Source of the DNA: Haemophilus sp. HMSC068C11
GTDB lineage: Bacteria; Pseudomonadota; Gammaproteobacteria; Enterobacterales; Pasteurellaceae
Direction: 5' to 3'
Length of the DNA: 64,000 bases
NCBI RefSeq assembly: GCF_001815355.1
Contig: NZ_KV820361.1
Coordinates: 1-64,000 of the forward strand
How positions within the stretch are numbered: the stretch's first letter is position 1; each line of letters begins with the position of its first letter. Below the pieces are notes generated by a model. That model saw only the letters and a program-made list of their open reading frames with translations, made no database searches and was not told the DNA's origin. This document shows positions 35,206-48,513 of this stretch, one piece after another. The position numbers and the translations under genes are program-made.

Positions 35206-38200
35206 TTACTTCATCGCCACACCCAACCATTTCATCATCTCTCTTTCATCCCAACCTTTACGTTTAGCATAATCTTGAGCTTGGTCTTCATCAATGCGAC
35301 CTAAGGTGAAATAGTTACTTGCAGGATGGGTGAAGTACCAACCGCAGACGGAAGCCGCCGGCCACATAGCGTAGCTTTCAGTAAGTTTCATGCCGATGCG
35401 TTGTTCTACTTCTAATAAATCCCAAATCAAGGCTTTTTCCGTATGTTCTGGGCAGCTTGGATAACCCGGTGCAGGGCGAATGCCAACATAGTTTTCATTG
35501 ATTAAACCTTGATTGTCGAACTCTTCTTGCGTGTAGCCCCAAATGCGGGTGCGGAGCTCAAAGTGCAAGTATTCAGCCATCGCTTCCGCTAAGCGGTCGC
35601 CCACAGCTTGTAGCAAGATAGCGTTGTAGTCATCGCCTGCTGCTTTATAGCCTTCTACTAATTCCATTTCTTCAATTCCTGCACAGACGGCAAACATACC
35701 CATCCAGTCTTTTTTGCTGCTTTCGCGATCAGCAATAAAGTCACTTAAGGCAAAGTTAAACGGACTTTTGCTGTTTTTGCCTCGTTCGGTTTGTTGTCGT
35801 AAGCCGTAAGCGGTGCCGATTGGTTGTGTGCGTTCTTCATCAGCGAAAAGCACCACATCATCGCCCACACGTTCCGCAGGGAAGATGCCTAAAATACCGC
35901 TTGGGTTGAGTTTGTGGTTTTGCTCTAATTCATCTAATACCACTTGCGCATCGTTCCATACTTTACGTGCTTCTTCGCCACCTTCTGGATAATCAAAGGC
36001 GTCAGGGTAGCCGCCCATTAAGCCCCAAATGCGGAAGAATGGTGACCAGTCGATAAATTTACGTAATGTGGCAATCGGTACGTTTTTAAATTCCACAATA
36101 CCAGTTTGGTTTGGTTTTGGTGGCACGTAATCTGCCCATTCACCACTAAAGCCATCAAAGCGGTTTGCGCGTGCTTCTTCAATGCTAAGCTGTTTACGCA
36201 GTGGTTTACGGTTAGAGAAAGATTGCTGAATTTTCTCGTAATCTTTCTTGAATTGTTCCCATAATTCTGCACGGCTTTCAGGGTTCATCAATGTCGCACA
36301 CACTGTCACCGCGCGGGAGGCATTAGAGGTATAAAATACACCGTGTTCTTTATATTTTGGATAAAGTTTAATTGCTGTATGTTCTTTAGAGGTGGTCGCC
36401 CCACCAATCATTACTGGGAGGTTTAAACCTAAGCGAGTCATTTCACCCAAGAAGTATTCCATCTCATCTAGAGAAGGGGTAATTAAACCACTTAACGCGA
36501 TGATATCCGCTTTTTCATCAATAGCGGTTTGAATGATTTTGTCCGCCGGCACCATGACGCCCAAGTCAATCACTTCAAAGTTATTACATTGCATCACCAC
36601 GCTCACGATGTTTTTACCAATATCGTGCACGTCACCTTTTACGGTTGCAATCACCACTTTACCGTTGCTTGAACCTTTTTGTTTGGTGGCGTTGATAAAT
36701 GGCTCTAAATACGCCACAGATTGTTTCATTACACGCGCAGATTTCACCACTTGTGGCAGGAACATTTTACCGTCACCGAATAAATCGCCGACTACGTCCA
36801 TGCCTGCCATCAACGGGCCTTCAATCACATCTAATGGGCTTGGTAAGGTTTGGCGGGCTTCTTCGGTATCTTCCACAATATGAGTAGTAATCCCTTTCAC
36901 CAGCGCGTGTTTTAAACGTTCTTCCACTGGCCAAGTGCGCCATTCTGCAACAGAATCGACCGCACTTTCATCGTTGCCTTGGTTACGATATTTTTCCGCA
37001 ATATCGAGCAGTTTTTCGGTGGCATCTGGGCTACGGTTTAATACCGCATCTTCTACAATTTCACGTAATTCAGGATCGAGATCGTCATAAATTGCGAGCT
37101 GCCCCGCATTCACAATCCCCATATCCATGCCTTGTTTGATGGCGTGATAGAGGAAGACGGCATGAATCGCTTCACGCATCACATTATTACCACGGAATGA
37201 GAAAGACACATTCGACACCCCGCCCGAGATTTTCGCATGCGGTAGGGCACGTTTAATGCGACCTGTGGCATTGATGAAATCCACACCGTAGTTGTTGTGT
37301 TCTTCAATCCCCGTACCGATGGCAAAAATATTCGGGTCGAAAATAATGTCTTCTGGCGGGAAGCCGACTTGGTTGACCAAAATATCATAAGCGCGGCTAC
37401 AAATTTCCACTTTACGATCTTCAGTATCCGCTTGCCCCACTTCGTCAAACGCCATCACCACCACGGCCGCACCATATTTACGCACCAATTTAGCGTGGTC
37501 GATAAAGATTTCTTCGCCTTCTTTCAACGAGATGGAGTTCACAATCGGTTTACCTTGTACCGACTGTAAACCTGCCTCAATTACTTCCCATTTAGATGAG
37601 TCGATCATCACGGGCACTTTTGCCGCATCGGGTTCGGTCGCCATAATATTGAGAAAACGGGTCATGCATTTTTTGCCGTCTAATAAGGCTTCGTCCATAT
37701 TGACGTCGATCACTTGCGCGCCGTTTTCCACTTGGTCGATAGCAATTTCAATGGCTTCGGCAAATTTGTCTTCTTTAATTAAGCGTTTGAATTTCGCCGA
37801 ACCAGTCACGTTATTACGTTCACCCACGTTCACGAATAGGCTTTCGTCATCAATATTGAGTGGTTCTAAGCCTGATAAACGCATCGCGGTTTTAATTTCA
37901 GGTAATTTACGCGGCGTAATACCTTGCATCGCATCTGCAAAGGCTTTGATGTGCTCTGGCGTGGTACCACAACAGCCACCGACAATGTTCACAAAGCCAC
38001 TTTCAGCCCATTCTTTAAGGTGTGCCGCCATCTCTTCAGCCCCTAAATCATAGCCACCAAAGGCATTTGGCAAGCCTGCATTTGGGTGGACAGACACATA
38101 GGTTTCGCTGATTTTAGACAGTTGTTCGACATATTGGCGAAGTTCTTTCGGGCCGAGCGCACAGTTCAAACCGAACGTGAGTGGTTTAGCGTGGCGAAGC

Positions 38201-38898
38201 GAGTTGTAGAACGCTTCAGTGGTTTGCCCTGAAAGGGTACGGCCAGAAGCATCGGTAATGGTGCCAGAAATCATAATCGGCAATTCCACACCTAATTCTT
38301 CAAATACGGTTTCAATCGCGAAAATGGCGGCTTTTGCGTTTAATGTGTCGAAAATGGTTTCGATCATGATTAAATCTGCACCACCTTCAATTAAGCCTTT
38401 AGTCGCTTGGGCATAGGCATCCACCAGCTCCATAAAGGTAATGTTACGGAAACCTGGATCGTTTACATCGGGAGAAATAGAGGCCGTGCGGTTAGTTGGC
38501 CCTAATACACCTGCAACAAAGCGAGGTTTTTCTGGTGTGCTGTATTTATCAGCGGCTAAACGCGCTAATTTTGCGCCTGCAAAATTCAGTTCGTAGGCAA
38601 TAGACTGTAAATCATAATCCGCTTGTGCAATGGTGGTCGAACTGAAGGTATTGGTTTCAATAATATCGGCGCCCGCTTGTAAGTATTTCTCATGAATCGC
38701 AGAAATTAACAGCGGTTGGGTTAAGGTGAGCAAGTCATTATTGCCACGTAAATCAACCGCACTTTCTTTAAAACGCTCGCCTCTAAAATCAGCCTCGGTA
38801 AGTTTATATTTTTGGATCATCGTCCCCATCGCACCATCTAAAATGAGGATGCGTTCAGCGAGGGATTTTTTCAGTAATTCGGTTTGATTATGTGACAT
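35206..38898 (-). CDS. metH: Cobalamin-dependent methionine synthase
   Basis: 1230 residues with all four modules. The homocysteine domain has zinc cysteines ([17 protein letters not shown]); then come the pterin-binding methyl-THF domain ([28 protein letters not shown]), the B12 domain with the cobalt ligand His in [10 protein letters not shown], and the C-terminal AdoMet activation domain ([15 protein letters not shown]). It transfers the methyl group of 5-methyl-THF to homocysteine and depends on imported cobalamin. No B12 riboswitch is visible in the upstream 170 bases. Confidence 0.98.
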   Translation of the reverse strand: MSHNQTELLKKSLAERILILDGAMGTMIQKYKLTEADFRGERFKESAVDLRGNNDLLTLTQPLLISAIHEKYLQAGADIIETNTFSSTTIAQADYDLQSIAYELNFAGAKLARLAADKYSTPEKPRFVAGVLGPTNRTASISPDVNDPGFRNITFMELVDAYAQATKGLIEGGADLIMIETIFDTLNAKAAIFAIETVFEELGVELPIMISGTITDASGRTLSGQTTEAFYNSLRHAKPLTFGLNCALGPKELRQYVEQLSKISETYVSVHPNAGLPNAFGGYDLGAEEMAAHLKEWAESGFVNIVGGCCGTTPEHIKAFADAMQGITPRKLPEIKTAMRLSGLEPLNIDDESLFVNVGERNNVTGSAKFKRLIKEDKFAEAIEIAIDQVENGAQVIDVNMDEALLDGKKCMTRFLNIMATEPDAAKVPVMIDSSKWEVIEAGLQSVQGKPIVNSISLKEGEEIFIDHAKLVRKYGAAVVVMAFDEVGQADTEDRKVEICSRAYDILVNQVGFPPEDIIFDPNIFAIGTGIEEHNNYGVDFINATGRIKRALPHAKISGGVSNVSFSFRGNNVMREAIHAVFLYHAIKQGMDMGIVNAGQLAIYDDLDPELREIVEDAVLNRSPDATEKLLDIAEKYRNQGNDESAVDSVAEWRTWPVEERLKHALVKGITTHIVEDTEEARQTLPSPLDVIEGPLMAGMDVVGDLFGDGKMFLPQVVKSARVMKQSVAYLEPFINATKQKGSSNGKVVIATVKGDVHDIGKNIVSVVMQCNNFEVIDLGVMVPADKIIQTAIDEKADIIALSGLITPSLDEMEYFLGEMTRLGLNLPVMIGGATTSKEHTAIKLYPKYKEHGVFYTSNASRAVTVCATLMNPESRAELWEQFKKDYEKIQQSFSNRKPLRKQLSIEEARANRFDGFSGEWADYVPPKPNQTGIVEFKNVPIATLRKFIDWSPFFRIWGLMGGYPDAFDYPEGGEEARKVWNDAQVVLDELEQNHKLNPSGILGIFPAERVGDDVVLFADEERTQPIGTAYGLRQQTERGKNSKSPFNFALSDFIADRESSKKDWMGMFAVCAGIEEMELVEGYKAAGDDYNAILLQAVGDRLAEAMAEYLHFELRTRIWGYTQEEFDNQGLINENYVGIRPAPGYPSCPEHTEKALIWDLLEVEQRIGMKLTESYAMWPAASVCGWYFTHPASNYFTLGRIDEDQAQDYAKRKGWDEREMMKWLGVAMK

Positions 38899-39004
38899 AG
38901 ATAGCTCTTTTTAAAATCAATCAATATTGAAGAGAATGATAGGTATAAGCACACAGAGTGTCAAATAAAAGGGGAGAAAGTGCGGTAAAAAAATGGAATG
39001 TTTT

Positions 39005-39033
39005 CAAAAAGAAAGGCGGACAAATTGTCCGCC
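39005..39033 (-). terminator. Terminator of the leu operon
   Basis: GGCGGAC and GTCCGCC (39015-39033) form a near-perfect palindrome, followed on the minus strand by TTTCTTTTT, about 40 bases after leuD. Confidence 0.88.
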
Positions 39034-39073
39034 GAATGGTTAGCAATATTTGCTGTCCGAGTAAAAAAACAGA

Positions 39074-39676
39074 TTAACGTAAAAATGCCGGAATATTTTT
39101 TTCATATTCGCTGATGGCATCTTCGTGTTGTAACGTCAAACCGATGTTATCCAAGCCGTTTAACAAACAATGACGGCGGAATTCATCCAGTTCAAAGTGA
39201 TAGACTTTGTCACCTACAGTGACCGTCATCGCTTCCAAATCTACATGGATTTGTTTGCCCTCATTTGCCCACACCCATTGGAAGATTTCTTCCACTTCTT
39301 CTTCGCTTAAACGAATCGGTAACATGTGGTTGTTTAAACTGTTGTTATAGAAAATATCCGCAAAACTTGGTGCGATCATCACTTTGAAACCGTAATCGGC
39401 TAATGCCCAAGGCGCATGTTCACGCGAAGAACCACAACCAAGATTTTTACGCGCTAATAAAATGGTCGCGCCTTGATATTGTGGATAATTCAATACGAAA
39501 TCTGGATTTGGCTTGGTGCCTTCTACATCCAAATAACGCCATTCATGGAATAAGTGTTTGCCGAAACCTACGCGCGTAATGGCTTGTAAAAATTGTTTTG
39601 GAATAATTGCATCCGTATCCACGTTTGCCGCATCCAATGGCACTACTAAGCCTGAAAGTTGTTTAAATCCTGCCAT
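39074..39676 (-). CDS. leuD: 3-isopropylmalate dehydratase small subunit
   Basis: 200 residues. Contains the swivelling aconitase domain: [27 protein letters not shown] (substrate serines and arginine) and [10 protein letters not shown]. Forms the isomerase with LeuC for the second step of leucine synthesis. Starts 10 bases after leuC; last gene of the operon. Confidence 0.97.
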   Translation of the reverse strand: MAGFKQLSGLVVPLDAANVDTDAIIPKQFLQAITRVGFGKHLFHEWRYLDVEGTKPNPDFVLNYPQYQGATILLARKNLGCGSSREHAPWALADYGFKVMIAPSFADIFYNNSLNNHMLPIRLSEEEVEEIFQWVWANEGKQIHVDLEAMTVTVGDKVYHFELDEFRRHCLLNGLDNIGLTLQHEDAISEYEKNIPAFLR

Positions 39677-39686
39677 TTTCTGCTCC

Positions 39687-41096
39687 TTAGTTTAATGTGA
39701 CGTCACGAATATCAACGAATTTACCGAACATTCCCGCTGCCGCAGCCATCGCAGGACTCACCAAGTGAGTACGACCATTACGGCCTTGGCGACCTTCAAA
39801 GTTACGGTTTGATGTAGAAGCACAGCGTTCCCATTCGCCTAAGCGGTCATCGTTCATCCCTAAGCACATTGAGCAACCTGGGTTACGCCATTCAGCGCCT
39901 GCTTCGATAAAGATTTTATCCAAGCCTTCTTTTTCTGCTTGTTCTTTCACTAAACCAGAGCCTGGTACCACTAAAATACGTTTTACATTGTCGGCTTTTT
40001 TACGACCTTTCATGACCGCCGCTGCGGCACGTAAATCTTCGATACGAGCATTGGTGCAAGAGCCAATAAACACTTGATCCACCGGAATGTCTTTTAAATC
40101 GGTATTCGGTTCTAAACCGATATAATTCAATGCTTTTTCTGCTGAAGCACGAGTCACAGGATCGGTCATTTCTGCTGGATTTGGCACAGGCTGATCGATA
40201 CCGATTACTTGGCCTGGGTTTGTTCCCCAAGTTACCTGTGGTGCAATGTCTTTGGCTTCTAACGTGATGACTGTGTCAAATTTTGCATCATCATCGGATT
40301 TTAAGGTTTTCCAATAAGCAACAGCATCATCCCAATCTTTACCTTTTGGTGCATGTGGACGACCTTTTAAGTATTCGAAAGTCGTTTCATCTGGTGCGAT
40401 TAAGCCGGCTTTGGCACCCATTTCTATTGCCATATTACAAACGGTCATACGGCCTTCCATGGAAAGATCACGAATCGCTTCACCGCAGAACTCCACCACA
40501 TGGCCTGTACCGCCTGCCATGGTGGTTTTACCGATAATGGCAAGAATAATATCTTTTGCGGTAATGCCTGGTGCTACTTTGCCACGCACTTCAATTTTCA
40601 TATTTTTTGCGCGGGCTTGCTTTAAGGTTTGTGTGGCTAATACGTGTTCTACTTCAGATGTACCAATACCAAATGCCAAGGCACCGAATGCACCGTGGGT
40701 GGCGGTATGGGAGTCACCGCAGACGATTGTCATACCTGGTAAGGTTAAGCCTTGTTCAGGCCCCATGACATGCACGATACCTTGTTCTTTTGTGGTCATG
40801 TCGAATAATTGAATACCAGTCGCTTTTGTGTTTTTTTCAAGTTCCAATACTTGAATTTTCGCTTGGCCTTCAAGTTTATTTACATCACGTACTTGGGTAG
40901 AAATACTGTGATCCATGGTACCGAAGGTTTTACTGACTTGACGTACTTGGCGGCCTGCAACTCGTAAACCATCAAAGGCTTGTGGGCTGGTCACTTCATG
41001 GATTAAATGACGGTTAATATACAAAATCGGCGTTTCGCCTTCAGCTTCGTACACCACATGGTCATCGAATAATTTTTCGTAAAGAGTTTTTGCCAT
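39687..41096 (-). CDS. leuC: 3-isopropylmalate dehydratase large subunit
   Basis: 469 residues from the ATG at 41096 ([13 protein letters not shown]); a TTG four codons earlier is less likely. Aconitase fold with [4Fe-4S] cysteines in FIGSCTNAR and [11 protein letters not shown], plus [13 protein letters not shown]. Pairs with LeuD downstream. Confidence 0.97.
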   Translation of the reverse strand: MAKTLYEKLFDDHVVYEAEGETPILYINRHLIHEVTSPQAFDGLRVAGRQVRQVSKTFGTMDHSISTQVRDVNKLEGQAKIQVLELEKNTKATGIQLFDMTTKEQGIVHVMGPEQGLTLPGMTIVCGDSHTATHGAFGALAFGIGTSEVEHVLATQTLKQARAKNMKIEVRGKVAPGITAKDIILAIIGKTTMAGGTGHVVEFCGEAIRDLSMEGRMTVCNMAIEMGAKAGLIAPDETTFEYLKGRPHAPKGKDWDDAVAYWKTLKSDDDAKFDTVITLEAKDIAPQVTWGTNPGQVIGIDQPVPNPAEMTDPVTRASAEKALNYIGLEPNTDLKDIPVDQVFIGSCTNARIEDLRAAAAVMKGRKKADNVKRILVVPGSGLVKEQAEKEGLDKIFIEAGAEWRNPGCSMCLGMNDDRLGEWERCASTSNRNFEGRQGRNGRTHLVSPAMAAAAGMFGKFVDIRDVTLN

Positions 41097-41139
41097 AATT
41101 TTTCTCAATTCGTTAGGAGCTTTGTTAGAGTAGTAAGTT

Positions 41140-41433
41140 TTAAATTGTCTGTTGGTATTTTTCTAATCCATTCGCAACTTTAGATGGATAGAACTCTATC
41201 ACTTGATAATCTGCTATTTTGTGTTGGTGAAATGGATCTTGTTCAATAATTTGATTTACTTCATCAAGATCTTTTGCATTCATAATAATGATTCCACCAG
41301 TTCTAGGTTCTTTACGTCCAGACATTAGAAACTTACCTTGTTGATAAAACTTATCTAAAAATGTTCTGTGTTCAGCTAGAAATTCTTCAATTTTCTCTAA
41401 AGGTTGAATATAGGTTAATGAAACAATAAACAT
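41140..41433 (-). CDS. YciI-like small protein inside the leu operon
   Basis: 97 residues with the YCII dimeric ferredoxin-like fold: [20 protein letters not shown] with [19 protein letters not shown], then [23 protein letters not shown], carrying the conserved His-Asp type pair (EHRTFL, EQDPFH). No reaction is established for most YciI proteins. It lies between leuB and leuC in the same direction, 43 bases before leuC, so it is likely transcribed with them. It is not a normal leucine gene. Confidence 0.82.
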   Translation of the reverse strand: MFIVSLTYIQPLEKIEEFLAEHRTFLDKFYQQGKFLMSGRKEPRTGGIIIMNAKDLDEVNQIIEQDPFHQHKIADYQVIEFYPSKVANGLEKYQQTI

Positions 41434-41485
41434 ATAATCTCCTTTTTTCTAGGGACGCTTACTCCCCTTTATTAAATTTGTTAAT

Positions 41486-41504
41486 GGTGGACAAAATGCC
41501 CACC
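41486..41504. repeat. Small intergenic hairpin repeat after leuB
   Basis: GGTGG...CCACC with an inner C-G pair, followed by CTACG, matches the kind of short GC-rich palindromic repeat (GTAGGGTGGGC...) scattered in Haemophilus and Neisseria genomes. It may limit or stabilise mRNA between leuB and the next gene. Confidence 0.45.
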
Positions 41505-41510
41505 CTACGA

Positions 41511-42602
<1,092 letters not shown>

Positions 42603-42630
42603 TCAGTCACACTAAAGTGCGGTTAATTTT

Positions 42631-42745
42631 CTCCCCTCTTTTGTAAAGAGGGGCTGGGGGAGATTTTAACGATATAAAATTTACTGCTGAGGTTGATGTT
42701 ACTTCTGCTAAATCTCCCCTAACCCCTCTTTGCTAAAGAGGGGGA
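42631..42745. repeat. MITE-like palindromic element between leuA and leuB
   Basis: Two imperfect 36-base arms (42631-42666 and 42710-42745) are inverted copies of each other. Each arm itself contains a hairpin, CCCCTCTT...AAGAGGGG, plus a GGGGAGATTT end. The AT-rich centre has no gene. The structure resembles short non-autonomous palindromic repeats; placed in an operon, it may act on mRNA processing. Confidence 0.75.
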
Positions 42746-42754
42746 CTCAATTAA

Positions 42755-44302
42755 TTAATGATGTTTATGGCTTTTAATATCGGCGACTTTATGTGCACGA
42801 TAAATGGCATTAATTGCATGAACTAAAGCAAGTGCGGAAGATTCAACGATGTCTGTCGCTAAACCAACGCCATGGAATTTTCGGCCTTCGTGTTCAACCA
42901 CGATATCTACCTGACCTAAGGCTTCAGCACCTTCGCCTTTTGCAGTTAAGTTATAGTGGGACATTTTGATATCTAAGCCGGTTAAATTCAAGATCGCATT
43001 GTAAACTGCATCAACCGGACCATTACCACCGATAGAAGAGGTGCTTAATTTTTTACCATCCAATTCCACTTGAACAAACGCAGTTGCTGGATATTCTTTA
43101 GTGGAATGTGCAGAAAGTTTATCTAACACTAAACGATCCTCATCCCCTTGTTGCATATCGATAAAGGCTAAAGCTTCTAAGTCATAATCGAATACTTGGC
43201 CTTTTTTGTCTGCCAATTTTAAGAATGCTTCATACAATTTGTCTAAATCGTAATCTTGTTCGGTGTAGCCCATATCTGCCATATGGCCTTTTACTGCTGC
43301 GCGACCTGAACGAGCGGTTAAGTTCAATTTCTCTTTCTTCAAGCCGATAGTTTCTGGTGACATGATTTCGTAGGTATTTTGGTTTTTTAACATACCATCT
43401 TGGTGAATACCGGATGAATGTGCGAAAGCGTTTGAACCTACAATCGCTTTATTCGGTTGGATTGGCATATTACAAAGTTGGCTCACCATTTGGCTGACAC
43501 GATGAATTTCTTGTGTGTTGATACGTGTATCCACGCCCATAAATTCTTGACGAACTTTCATTGCCATCACCACTTCTTCAAGTGAGGTATTGCCTGCGCG
43601 TTCACCAATGCCGTTGATAGTACATTCAATTTGACGTGCACCATTTTGTACAGCGGTTAAGGAGTTAGCCGTTGCCATACCCAAGTCATTGTGGCAATGT
43701 ACGGAAATCACAGCTTTATCGATATTTGGTACGCGGTTACGTACTTCAGCAATAATATTGCCGAATTGATTAGGTAAGCAGAAACCAACAGTGTCAGGAA
43801 TATTTACAGTTGTTGCACCTGCATTAATTGCCGCTTCAACAATACGACAAATATTGTCGATACCTGTACGGCCTGCATCTTCGCAAGAAAATTCTACATC
43901 GTCAGTATAATTACGTGCATGTTTTACTGCGGCTACCGCCATTTCAACCACATCATCAAAGGTACGTTTTAATTTGGCTTCAACGTGTAATGCTGAAACT
44001 GCAATAAATGTATGGATACGAAACGCTTCTGCCACTTTTAAGGCTTCAGCTGCAGCATCAATATCTTTAATTACTGCACGGGAAAGTGCCGCAACACGAC
44101 TATTTTTGATATGGCGTGCAATGGTTTGAACAGATTCAAAATCGCCTTGAGAAGAAACCGGAAAACCGACTTCCATTACATCTACGCCTAAACGTTCAAG
44201 TGCTAAAGCAATTTGTAATTTCTCTTTAACGGTTAAGCTAGCTTTTAACGCTTGTTCGCCATCACGCAAGGTGGTATCAAAAATAATAACGCGATCTGTC
44301 AT
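42755..44302 (-). CDS. leuA: 2-isopropylmalate synthase
   Basis: 515 residues. The catalytic TIM barrel starts [18 protein letters not shown]; metal-binding HxH is in [20 protein letters not shown] is a linker motif. The C-terminal regulatory domain ([16 protein letters not shown]) is where leucine inhibits. First committed step of leucine synthesis and first structural gene of the attenuated operon. GAAGGAAAA lies before the ATG. Confidence 0.98.
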   Translation of the reverse strand: MTDRVIIFDTTLRDGEQALKASLTVKEKLQIALALERLGVDVMEVGFPVSSQGDFESVQTIARHIKNSRVAALSRAVIKDIDAAAEALKVAEAFRIHTFIAVSALHVEAKLKRTFDDVVEMAVAAVKHARNYTDDVEFSCEDAGRTGIDNICRIVEAAINAGATTVNIPDTVGFCLPNQFGNIIAEVRNRVPNIDKAVISVHCHNDLGMATANSLTAVQNGARQIECTINGIGERAGNTSLEEVVMAMKVRQEFMGVDTRINTQEIHRVSQMVSQLCNMPIQPNKAIVGSNAFAHSSGIHQDGMLKNQNTYEIMSPETIGLKKEKLNLTARSGRAAVKGHMADMGYTEQDYDLDKLYEAFLKLADKKGQVFDYDLEALAFIDMQQGDEDRLVLDKLSAHSTKEYPATAFVQVELDGKKLSTSSIGGNGPVDAVYNAILNLTGLDIKMSHYNLTAKGEGAEALGQVDIVVEHEGRKFHGVGLATDIVESSALALVHAINAIYRAHKVADIKSHKHH

Positions 44303-44360
44303 AGTATTTTCCTTCTTTTATCACTCAAAGTGCGGTCATTTTTACCGTGATTTTAAAACG

Positions 44361-44390
44361 AAAAAACCCGCAATCTTAAAAGTGCGGGTT
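44361..44390 (-). terminator. Attenuator of the leu operon
   Basis: On the minus strand AACCCGCA (44390-44383) pairs with TGCGGGTT (44372-44365) and is followed by TTTTTT. It lies between the leucine-rich leader peptide and leuA, the arrangement of translation-coupled attenuation. Confidence 0.88.
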
Positions 44391-44431
44391 GATAATAGAT
44401 TTTTTACATAAAGGTGTTTTTTATCCACAAC

Positions 44432-44491
44432 TTAGCCGCACAAAGAATGTGAGAGCAGGAGGTTGAGAGATAAAGAAACAGCTTGGTACAT
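44432..44491 (-). CDS. leuL: leu operon leader peptide
   Basis: A 19-codon frame, MYQAVSLSLNLLLSHSLCG. Six leucines include the run CTC-AAC-CTC-CTG-CTC, which uses codons uncommon in this AT-rich genome. It is 40 bases upstream of the attenuator stem. Ribosome stalling here when charged tRNA-Leu is scarce would favour the antiterminator. The leader promoter is clear, and a weak AGGA precedes the ATG. Overlapping frames nearby lack this enrichment. Confidence 0.85.
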   Translation of the reverse strand: MYQAVSLSLNLLLSHSLCG

Positions 44492-44531
44492 AAAAAGATA
44501 ATCCTGTAAAAAATTCTGTAAAACGCTGTCC

Positions 44532-44559
44532 ATATTACGGATAAAAATGTTGCTGTCAA
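44532..44559 (-). promoter_or_regulatory. Promoter of the leu operon
   Basis: On the minus strand TTGACA (44559-44554), a 16-base spacer and TAATAT (44537-44532) form a near-consensus sigma-70 promoter. Transcription would start about 30 bases before the leader peptide ATG. Confidence 0.8.
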
Positions 44560-44824
44560 ATCATTTATCAGTGATTTATATCTAAAATGAATATCTCTAC
44601 ACAATCTTAAAAGTTTATTTCTCTTGATATAAGTTTTTTATCAGAATTAATCTCTAAAAATGGCTTTTAAGAAGCTGTTTTTGTCCTGTTTTATTCCTCG
44701 TTTCTGGTATGCCGATTTTTTCTAAAATTTTTTCTCTTTTTGCGATCTGAATCGCAGAATTAAGACAAACTTTTCATTTTTTGAGACAAATCTCGCCATA
44801 ATTTTCTTTTTAAAGGAGAGAATT

Positions 44825-45940
44825 ATGAGCGATTTTACGTCGATTTTGTTGCGATTGGCTCAAGTGCCCAAATTGGGCAGTGTGCGGATTCAACAAATTT
44901 TGGCCCATGTGAATATAGAAGACTTGTTAAATTATGATGAAGTGGCATTTAAACAAATGGGCTGGGATGCGTTGCAGATTCGTCGTTGGTTTCAGCCGGA
45001 AATGAAATTTATTGAACCTGCTTTGAGCTGGGCAGAAAAAGAAGGCCATCATTTAATCCACTGTTTTTCAGATGACTATCCTTTTTTACTTAAACAAATT
45101 AGTGGCTTTCCACCCTTATTATTTGTGAAAGGCAATTTGACCGCACTTTCTGCTCAGCAAATTGCCATGGTTGGAAGCCGTTATTGTTCGGCTTATGGTG
45201 AATATTGGGCAAAATATTTTGCGACAGAGCTTTCTCTCGCAGGATTGACGGTGACGAGTGGGTTGGCTTTAGGTATCGATGGATTTAGCCATCAGGCGGT
45301 GGTGGATATTCAAGGGCAGACCATTGCCGTATTGGGCAGCGGATTAGATCACATTTACCCCGCTAAACATCGCCGATTAGCCGAGCAAATTATCGAAAAT
45401 AACGGGGCATTAGTTTCTGAATTTATCCCTACGCAAGCACCGATTGCTGAAAATTTTCCTCGTCGTAATCGCATTATTAGCGGGCTTTCATTAGGAACAT
45501 TAGTCATTGAAGCGACAGAGAAAAGCGGTTCATTGATTACAGCGCGTTATGCTTTAGAACAAAATCGCGATATTTTTGCCTTACCAGGGAATATTCAAAG
45601 TGAATACAGTCAAGGCTGCCATAAACTGATTAAGCAAGGGGCGATGTTGGTGGAAAATGTCAAAGATATTTTAGATAGCCTCAATCACAGCGTTGTTTTT
45701 CAGCCGCCAGTACATACGCCAATCAATCAGTCGGTGGCTCAACCACTTACTGCCAAAATACCTACAGTGGAGCCGAGTCATCCTGAACTTTATCAATATA
45801 TTACTTATACACCGATAAGTCTTGATGATTTATCTGCAGCATTGAATTTGCCGGTGGATTTGCTTTTAGTGCAGTTATTAGATTTGGAGTTACAAGATTT
45901 AATCGTCAATGAGAATGGACTCTATAAGCGGATAGCATAA
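44825..45940 (+). CDS. dprA: DNA-processing protein DprA
   Basis: 371 residues. The Rossmann-like core includes [50 protein letters not shown] and [12 protein letters not shown]; a C-terminal winged-helix-like DprA_WH region follows ([19 protein letters not shown]). It loads RecA on incoming single-stranded DNA in transformation, fitting the uptake-signal-rich genome. AAAGGAGAG precedes the ATG. Confidence 0.96.
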   Translation: MSDFTSILLRLAQVPKLGSVRIQQILAHVNIEDLLNYDEVAFKQMGWDALQIRRWFQPEMKFIEPALSWAEKEGHHLIHCFSDDYPFLLKQISGFPPLLFVKGNLTALSAQQIAMVGSRYCSAYGEYWAKYFATELSLAGLTVTSGLALGIDGFSHQAVVDIQGQTIAVLGSGLDHIYPAKHRRLAEQIIENNGALVSEFIPTQAPIAENFPRRNRIISGLSLGTLVIEATEKSGSLITARYALEQNRDIFALPGNIQSEYSQGCHKLIKQGAMLVENVKDILDSLNHSVVFQPPVHTPINQSVAQPLTAKIPTVEPSHPELYQYITYTPISLDDLSAALNLPVDLLLVQLLDLELQDLIVNENGLYKRIA

Positions 45941-46003
45941 ACGGGGTAGAGCGATGAGGCAATCCTGTGCTAAGATACGGTTCAGTTTTAGAAAGGAGAA
46001 CCT

Positions 46004-46780
46004 ATGTTAGCCATTATTTCCCCGGCAAAAACCTTAGATTTTGAAAGTGCGGTCAGAAATCTTCCTGTTTCTCAACCGCACTTGACGGATTATAGTGAGC
46101 AACTGATTGAAATCTGTCGTCAATTATCTCCCCAAGATCTTTCTTCCTTAATGTCTATCAGCGATAAACTTGCGGGCTTAAATGCCGCTCGTTTTGCTGA
46201 ATGGACAAAATCTCACAACGAAAAAAATTCACGCGCAGCCATTTGGGCATTCAAAGGTGATGTTTACACCGGTTTGGATGCGGATAGCTTATCTGATGAA
46301 GATGTGCAATTCGCACAACGCCATTTACGTATGCTTTCTGGCTTATATGGCTTACTTAAACCCCTTGATTTAATGCAACCTTACCGCTTGGAAATGGGCA
46401 CGAAGTTAGCGAATCCAAAAGGGAAAGATCTTTATGCTTTTTGGGGTAACATCATCACTCAATCCGTGCAACAAGCGCTTGATGAGCAAGGCGATCGTAT
46501 TTTGATCAATTTAGCCTCCGATGAATACTATAAATCCGTGAAAGAAAGCCAATTAGAGGCACAGATTGTGAAGCCTGTTTTCTTAGATAATAAGAATGGT
46601 AAATACAAAGTGGTCAGCTTTTATGCGAAAAAAGCCCGTGGTTTAATGTGTCGTTTTATCATTCAAAATCGTTTGGAACGTGTTGAACAACTGAAAGAGT
46701 TTGACCTAGGTGGTTATTGGTTTGATGCGACATCCTCAACTGAAAAAGAATTTGTATTTAAGCGAGATATCAATGAATAA
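46004..46780 (+). CDS. yaaA: Peroxide stress protein YaaA
   Basis: 258 residues, full family length. Conserved blocks: [34 protein letters not shown] block near residue 115 and [11 protein letters not shown]. In E. coli it limits intracellular iron under peroxide stress, and it has a DNA-binding fold. It carries an uptake signal inside the coding region (GAAAGTGCGGTC). The end overlaps the following lipoprotein gene. Confidence 0.95.
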   Translation: MLAIISPAKTLDFESAVRNLPVSQPHLTDYSEQLIEICRQLSPQDLSSLMSISDKLAGLNAARFAEWTKSHNEKNSRAAIWAFKGDVYTGLDADSLSDEDVQFAQRHLRMLSGLYGLLKPLDLMQPYRLEMGTKLANPKGKDLYAFWGNIITQSVQQALDEQGDRILINLASDEYYKSVKESQLEAQIVKPVFLDNKNGKYKVVSFYAKKARGLMCRFIIQNRLERVEQLKEFDLGGYWFDATSSTEKEFVFKRDINE

Positions 46781-47366
46781 AATCCTGGTTATATTGACCG
46801 CGCTTTTACTCTCAGGTTGTGCGGCAAAAGTGAGTCAGCTTCAAACTCCTGAAAAAATTGAGTACAACGGCAAAACTTATAAACTTACTGCAAGCCAAGA
46901 TTTGGATACGATTGCGCGTTATGTTTATCTTGCAGAGCCAGATACCTTAGAAAATTGGCAATCTCAAATTGAAGTGTTGCTTGATCGTGATTTATCCCGT
47001 TCTATTGAGCAGCGCGTAGCATTACGTGAGAAGGTATACCGTAATTTAGGGGTGAAAGATTTCAAAATCCTTGCGAATTCAACGAATCAGAAAAAGCCTG
47101 CCACTGAGTTAAATGCTTATGTCATTTATGCTCCGACAGAACAAAATCCATCTTGGCAAGTGGACATAGCTAAGGGTAAAAATGTGCCACGTTGTGGTTT
47201 TGTGCAATATCAATATTCCCAAAAAGTGGAACAAGGTAAGAAATTTCAGCGTTTAAACACAGTAAAAATTGTGAAAAACTTACAAAAGTATTTGGTGGCG
47301 AAGGAAAGCAAAACATTACAAAAAGCCGATCTTTCTTGGAAATGTGAAAGTTATTTCCATCACTAA
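46773..47366 (+). CDS. Predicted lipoprotein, unknown function
   Basis: 197 residues from the ATG at 46773, giving the signal [16 protein letters not shown] with lipobox LSGC; the 22 codons before it belong to the overlapping yaaA frame (8-base overlap). The mature part has one central [10 protein letters not shown] segment and a C-terminal WKCESYFHH, whose cysteines may pair. I do not know a family; it is likely translated with yaaA. Confidence 0.75.
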   Translation: MNKILVILTALLLSGCAAKVSQLQTPEKIEYNGKTYKLTASQDLDTIARYVYLAEPDTLENWQSQIEVLLDRDLSRSIEQRVALREKVYRNLGVKDFKILANSTNQKKPATELNAYVIYAPTEQNPSWQVDIAKGKNVPRCGFVQYQYSQKVEQGKKFQRLNTVKIVKNLQKYLVAKESKTLQKADLSWKCESYFHH

Positions 47367-47476
47367 AACTTATACTAGATCAAATTCCACGTAAATTTTA
47401 AAAATTTTTCTAGAGCAGAAATAATGGATGGTGTAATCTTGACGCCAATTATTCTTAGAGTTCAAAGTAGGTAAAT

Positions 47477-48442
47477 ATGATTAAAAAAATTGCTGTATTA
47501 ACCAGTGGTGGTGATGCACCAGGTATGAATGCTGCCATTCGTGGCGTTGTTCGTGCAGCTCTTGCAGAAGGGCTTGAAGTATTTGGGATTTATGACGGTT
47601 ATCAAGGTTTATACAACAATAAAATCAAACAGTTAAACCGCTATAGTGTATCCGATATTATTAACCGTGGTGGTACATTCTTAGGCTCTGCGCGTTTCCC
47701 TGAATTTAAAGATCCAGCAGTACGTGAAAAATGTGCAGAAATTTTACGTTCTCACGGTATTGATGCTTTAGTTGTTATCGGTGGTGACGGTTCTTACATG
47801 GGGGCTAAATTGCTTACTGAAGAACATGGTTTCCCTTGCGTAGGTATCCCTGGCACAATTGATAACGATGTGGCTGGAACAGATTACACAATCGGTTATG
47901 AAACCGCACTACAAACAGCAGTGGATGCCATTGACCGTTTACGTGATACCTCAAGTTCTCACCAACGTATTTCTATTGTGGAAATCATGGGGCGTCACTG
48001 TAGTGACTTAACCATTTCGGCAGGTATTGCAGGTGGTTGTGAATATATCGTGGCATCTGAAATGGAATTTAATCGTGAAGAATTAATTCGCCAAATTGAA
48101 CGCAGTATTATTCGCGGAAAACGTCATGCTATTATTGCGATTACTGAATTAATCACAGATGTACATTCTCTTGCGCGTGAGATTGAAGCGCGCGTAGGCC
48201 ATGAAACCCGTGCAACCGTATTAGGCCATATTCAACGTGGTGGTTCACCTTGTGCCTTCGACCGTATTTTGGGCTCACGTATGGGCGTATATGCGGTAGA
48301 TATATTGCTACAAGGTAAAGGTGGCTACTGTGTGGGTATTCAAAATGAAAAATTAGTTCACCACGATATTATTGATGCAATCAACAATATGCGTCGTGAA
48401 TTTAAAGCAGATTGGTTAGAAATGGCTAAACGCTTAGAATAA
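47477..48442 (+). CDS. pfkA: ATP-dependent 6-phosphofructokinase
   Basis: 321 residues. Characteristic motifs: [41 protein letters not shown] (ATP site), [18 protein letters not shown] with the catalytic Asp, [10 protein letters not shown] and [15 protein letters not shown]. Committed step of glycolysis. A T-rich leader with GTAGGTAA lies before the ATG. Confidence 0.98.
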   Translation: MIKKIAVLTSGGDAPGMNAAIRGVVRAALAEGLEVFGIYDGYQGLYNNKIKQLNRYSVSDIINRGGTFLGSARFPEFKDPAVREKCAEILRSHGIDALVVIGGDGSYMGAKLLTEEHGFPCVGIPGTIDNDVAGTDYTIGYETALQTAVDAIDRLRDTSSSHQRISIVEIMGRHCSDLTISAGIAGGCEYIVASEMEFNREELIRQIERSIIRGKRHAIIAITELITDVHSLAREIEARVGHETRATVLGHIQRGGSPCAFDRILGSRMGVYAVDILLQGKGGYCVGIQNEKLVHHDIIDAINNMRREFKADWLEMAKRLE

Positions 48443-48463
48443 TCTTTGTAAGGTTATTTAAAA

Positions 48464-48502
48464 AAATCGGGCTAAAGCAATCATTGTTTTAGCCCGATTT
48501 TT
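48464..48502. terminator. Bidirectional terminator between pfkA and the UhpC-like gene
   Basis: AAATCGGGCTAAA (48464-48476) pairs with TTTAGCCCGATTT (48488-48500) and has A/T runs on both sides. Confidence 0.92.
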
Positions 48503-48513
48503 ATATGCTTAGA

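Noticed and set aside
44404..44604. 66-codon frame upstream of leuA as a gene
   Set aside because: It overlaps the leu promoter and leader in a different frame, has no ribosome site and no recognisable family.
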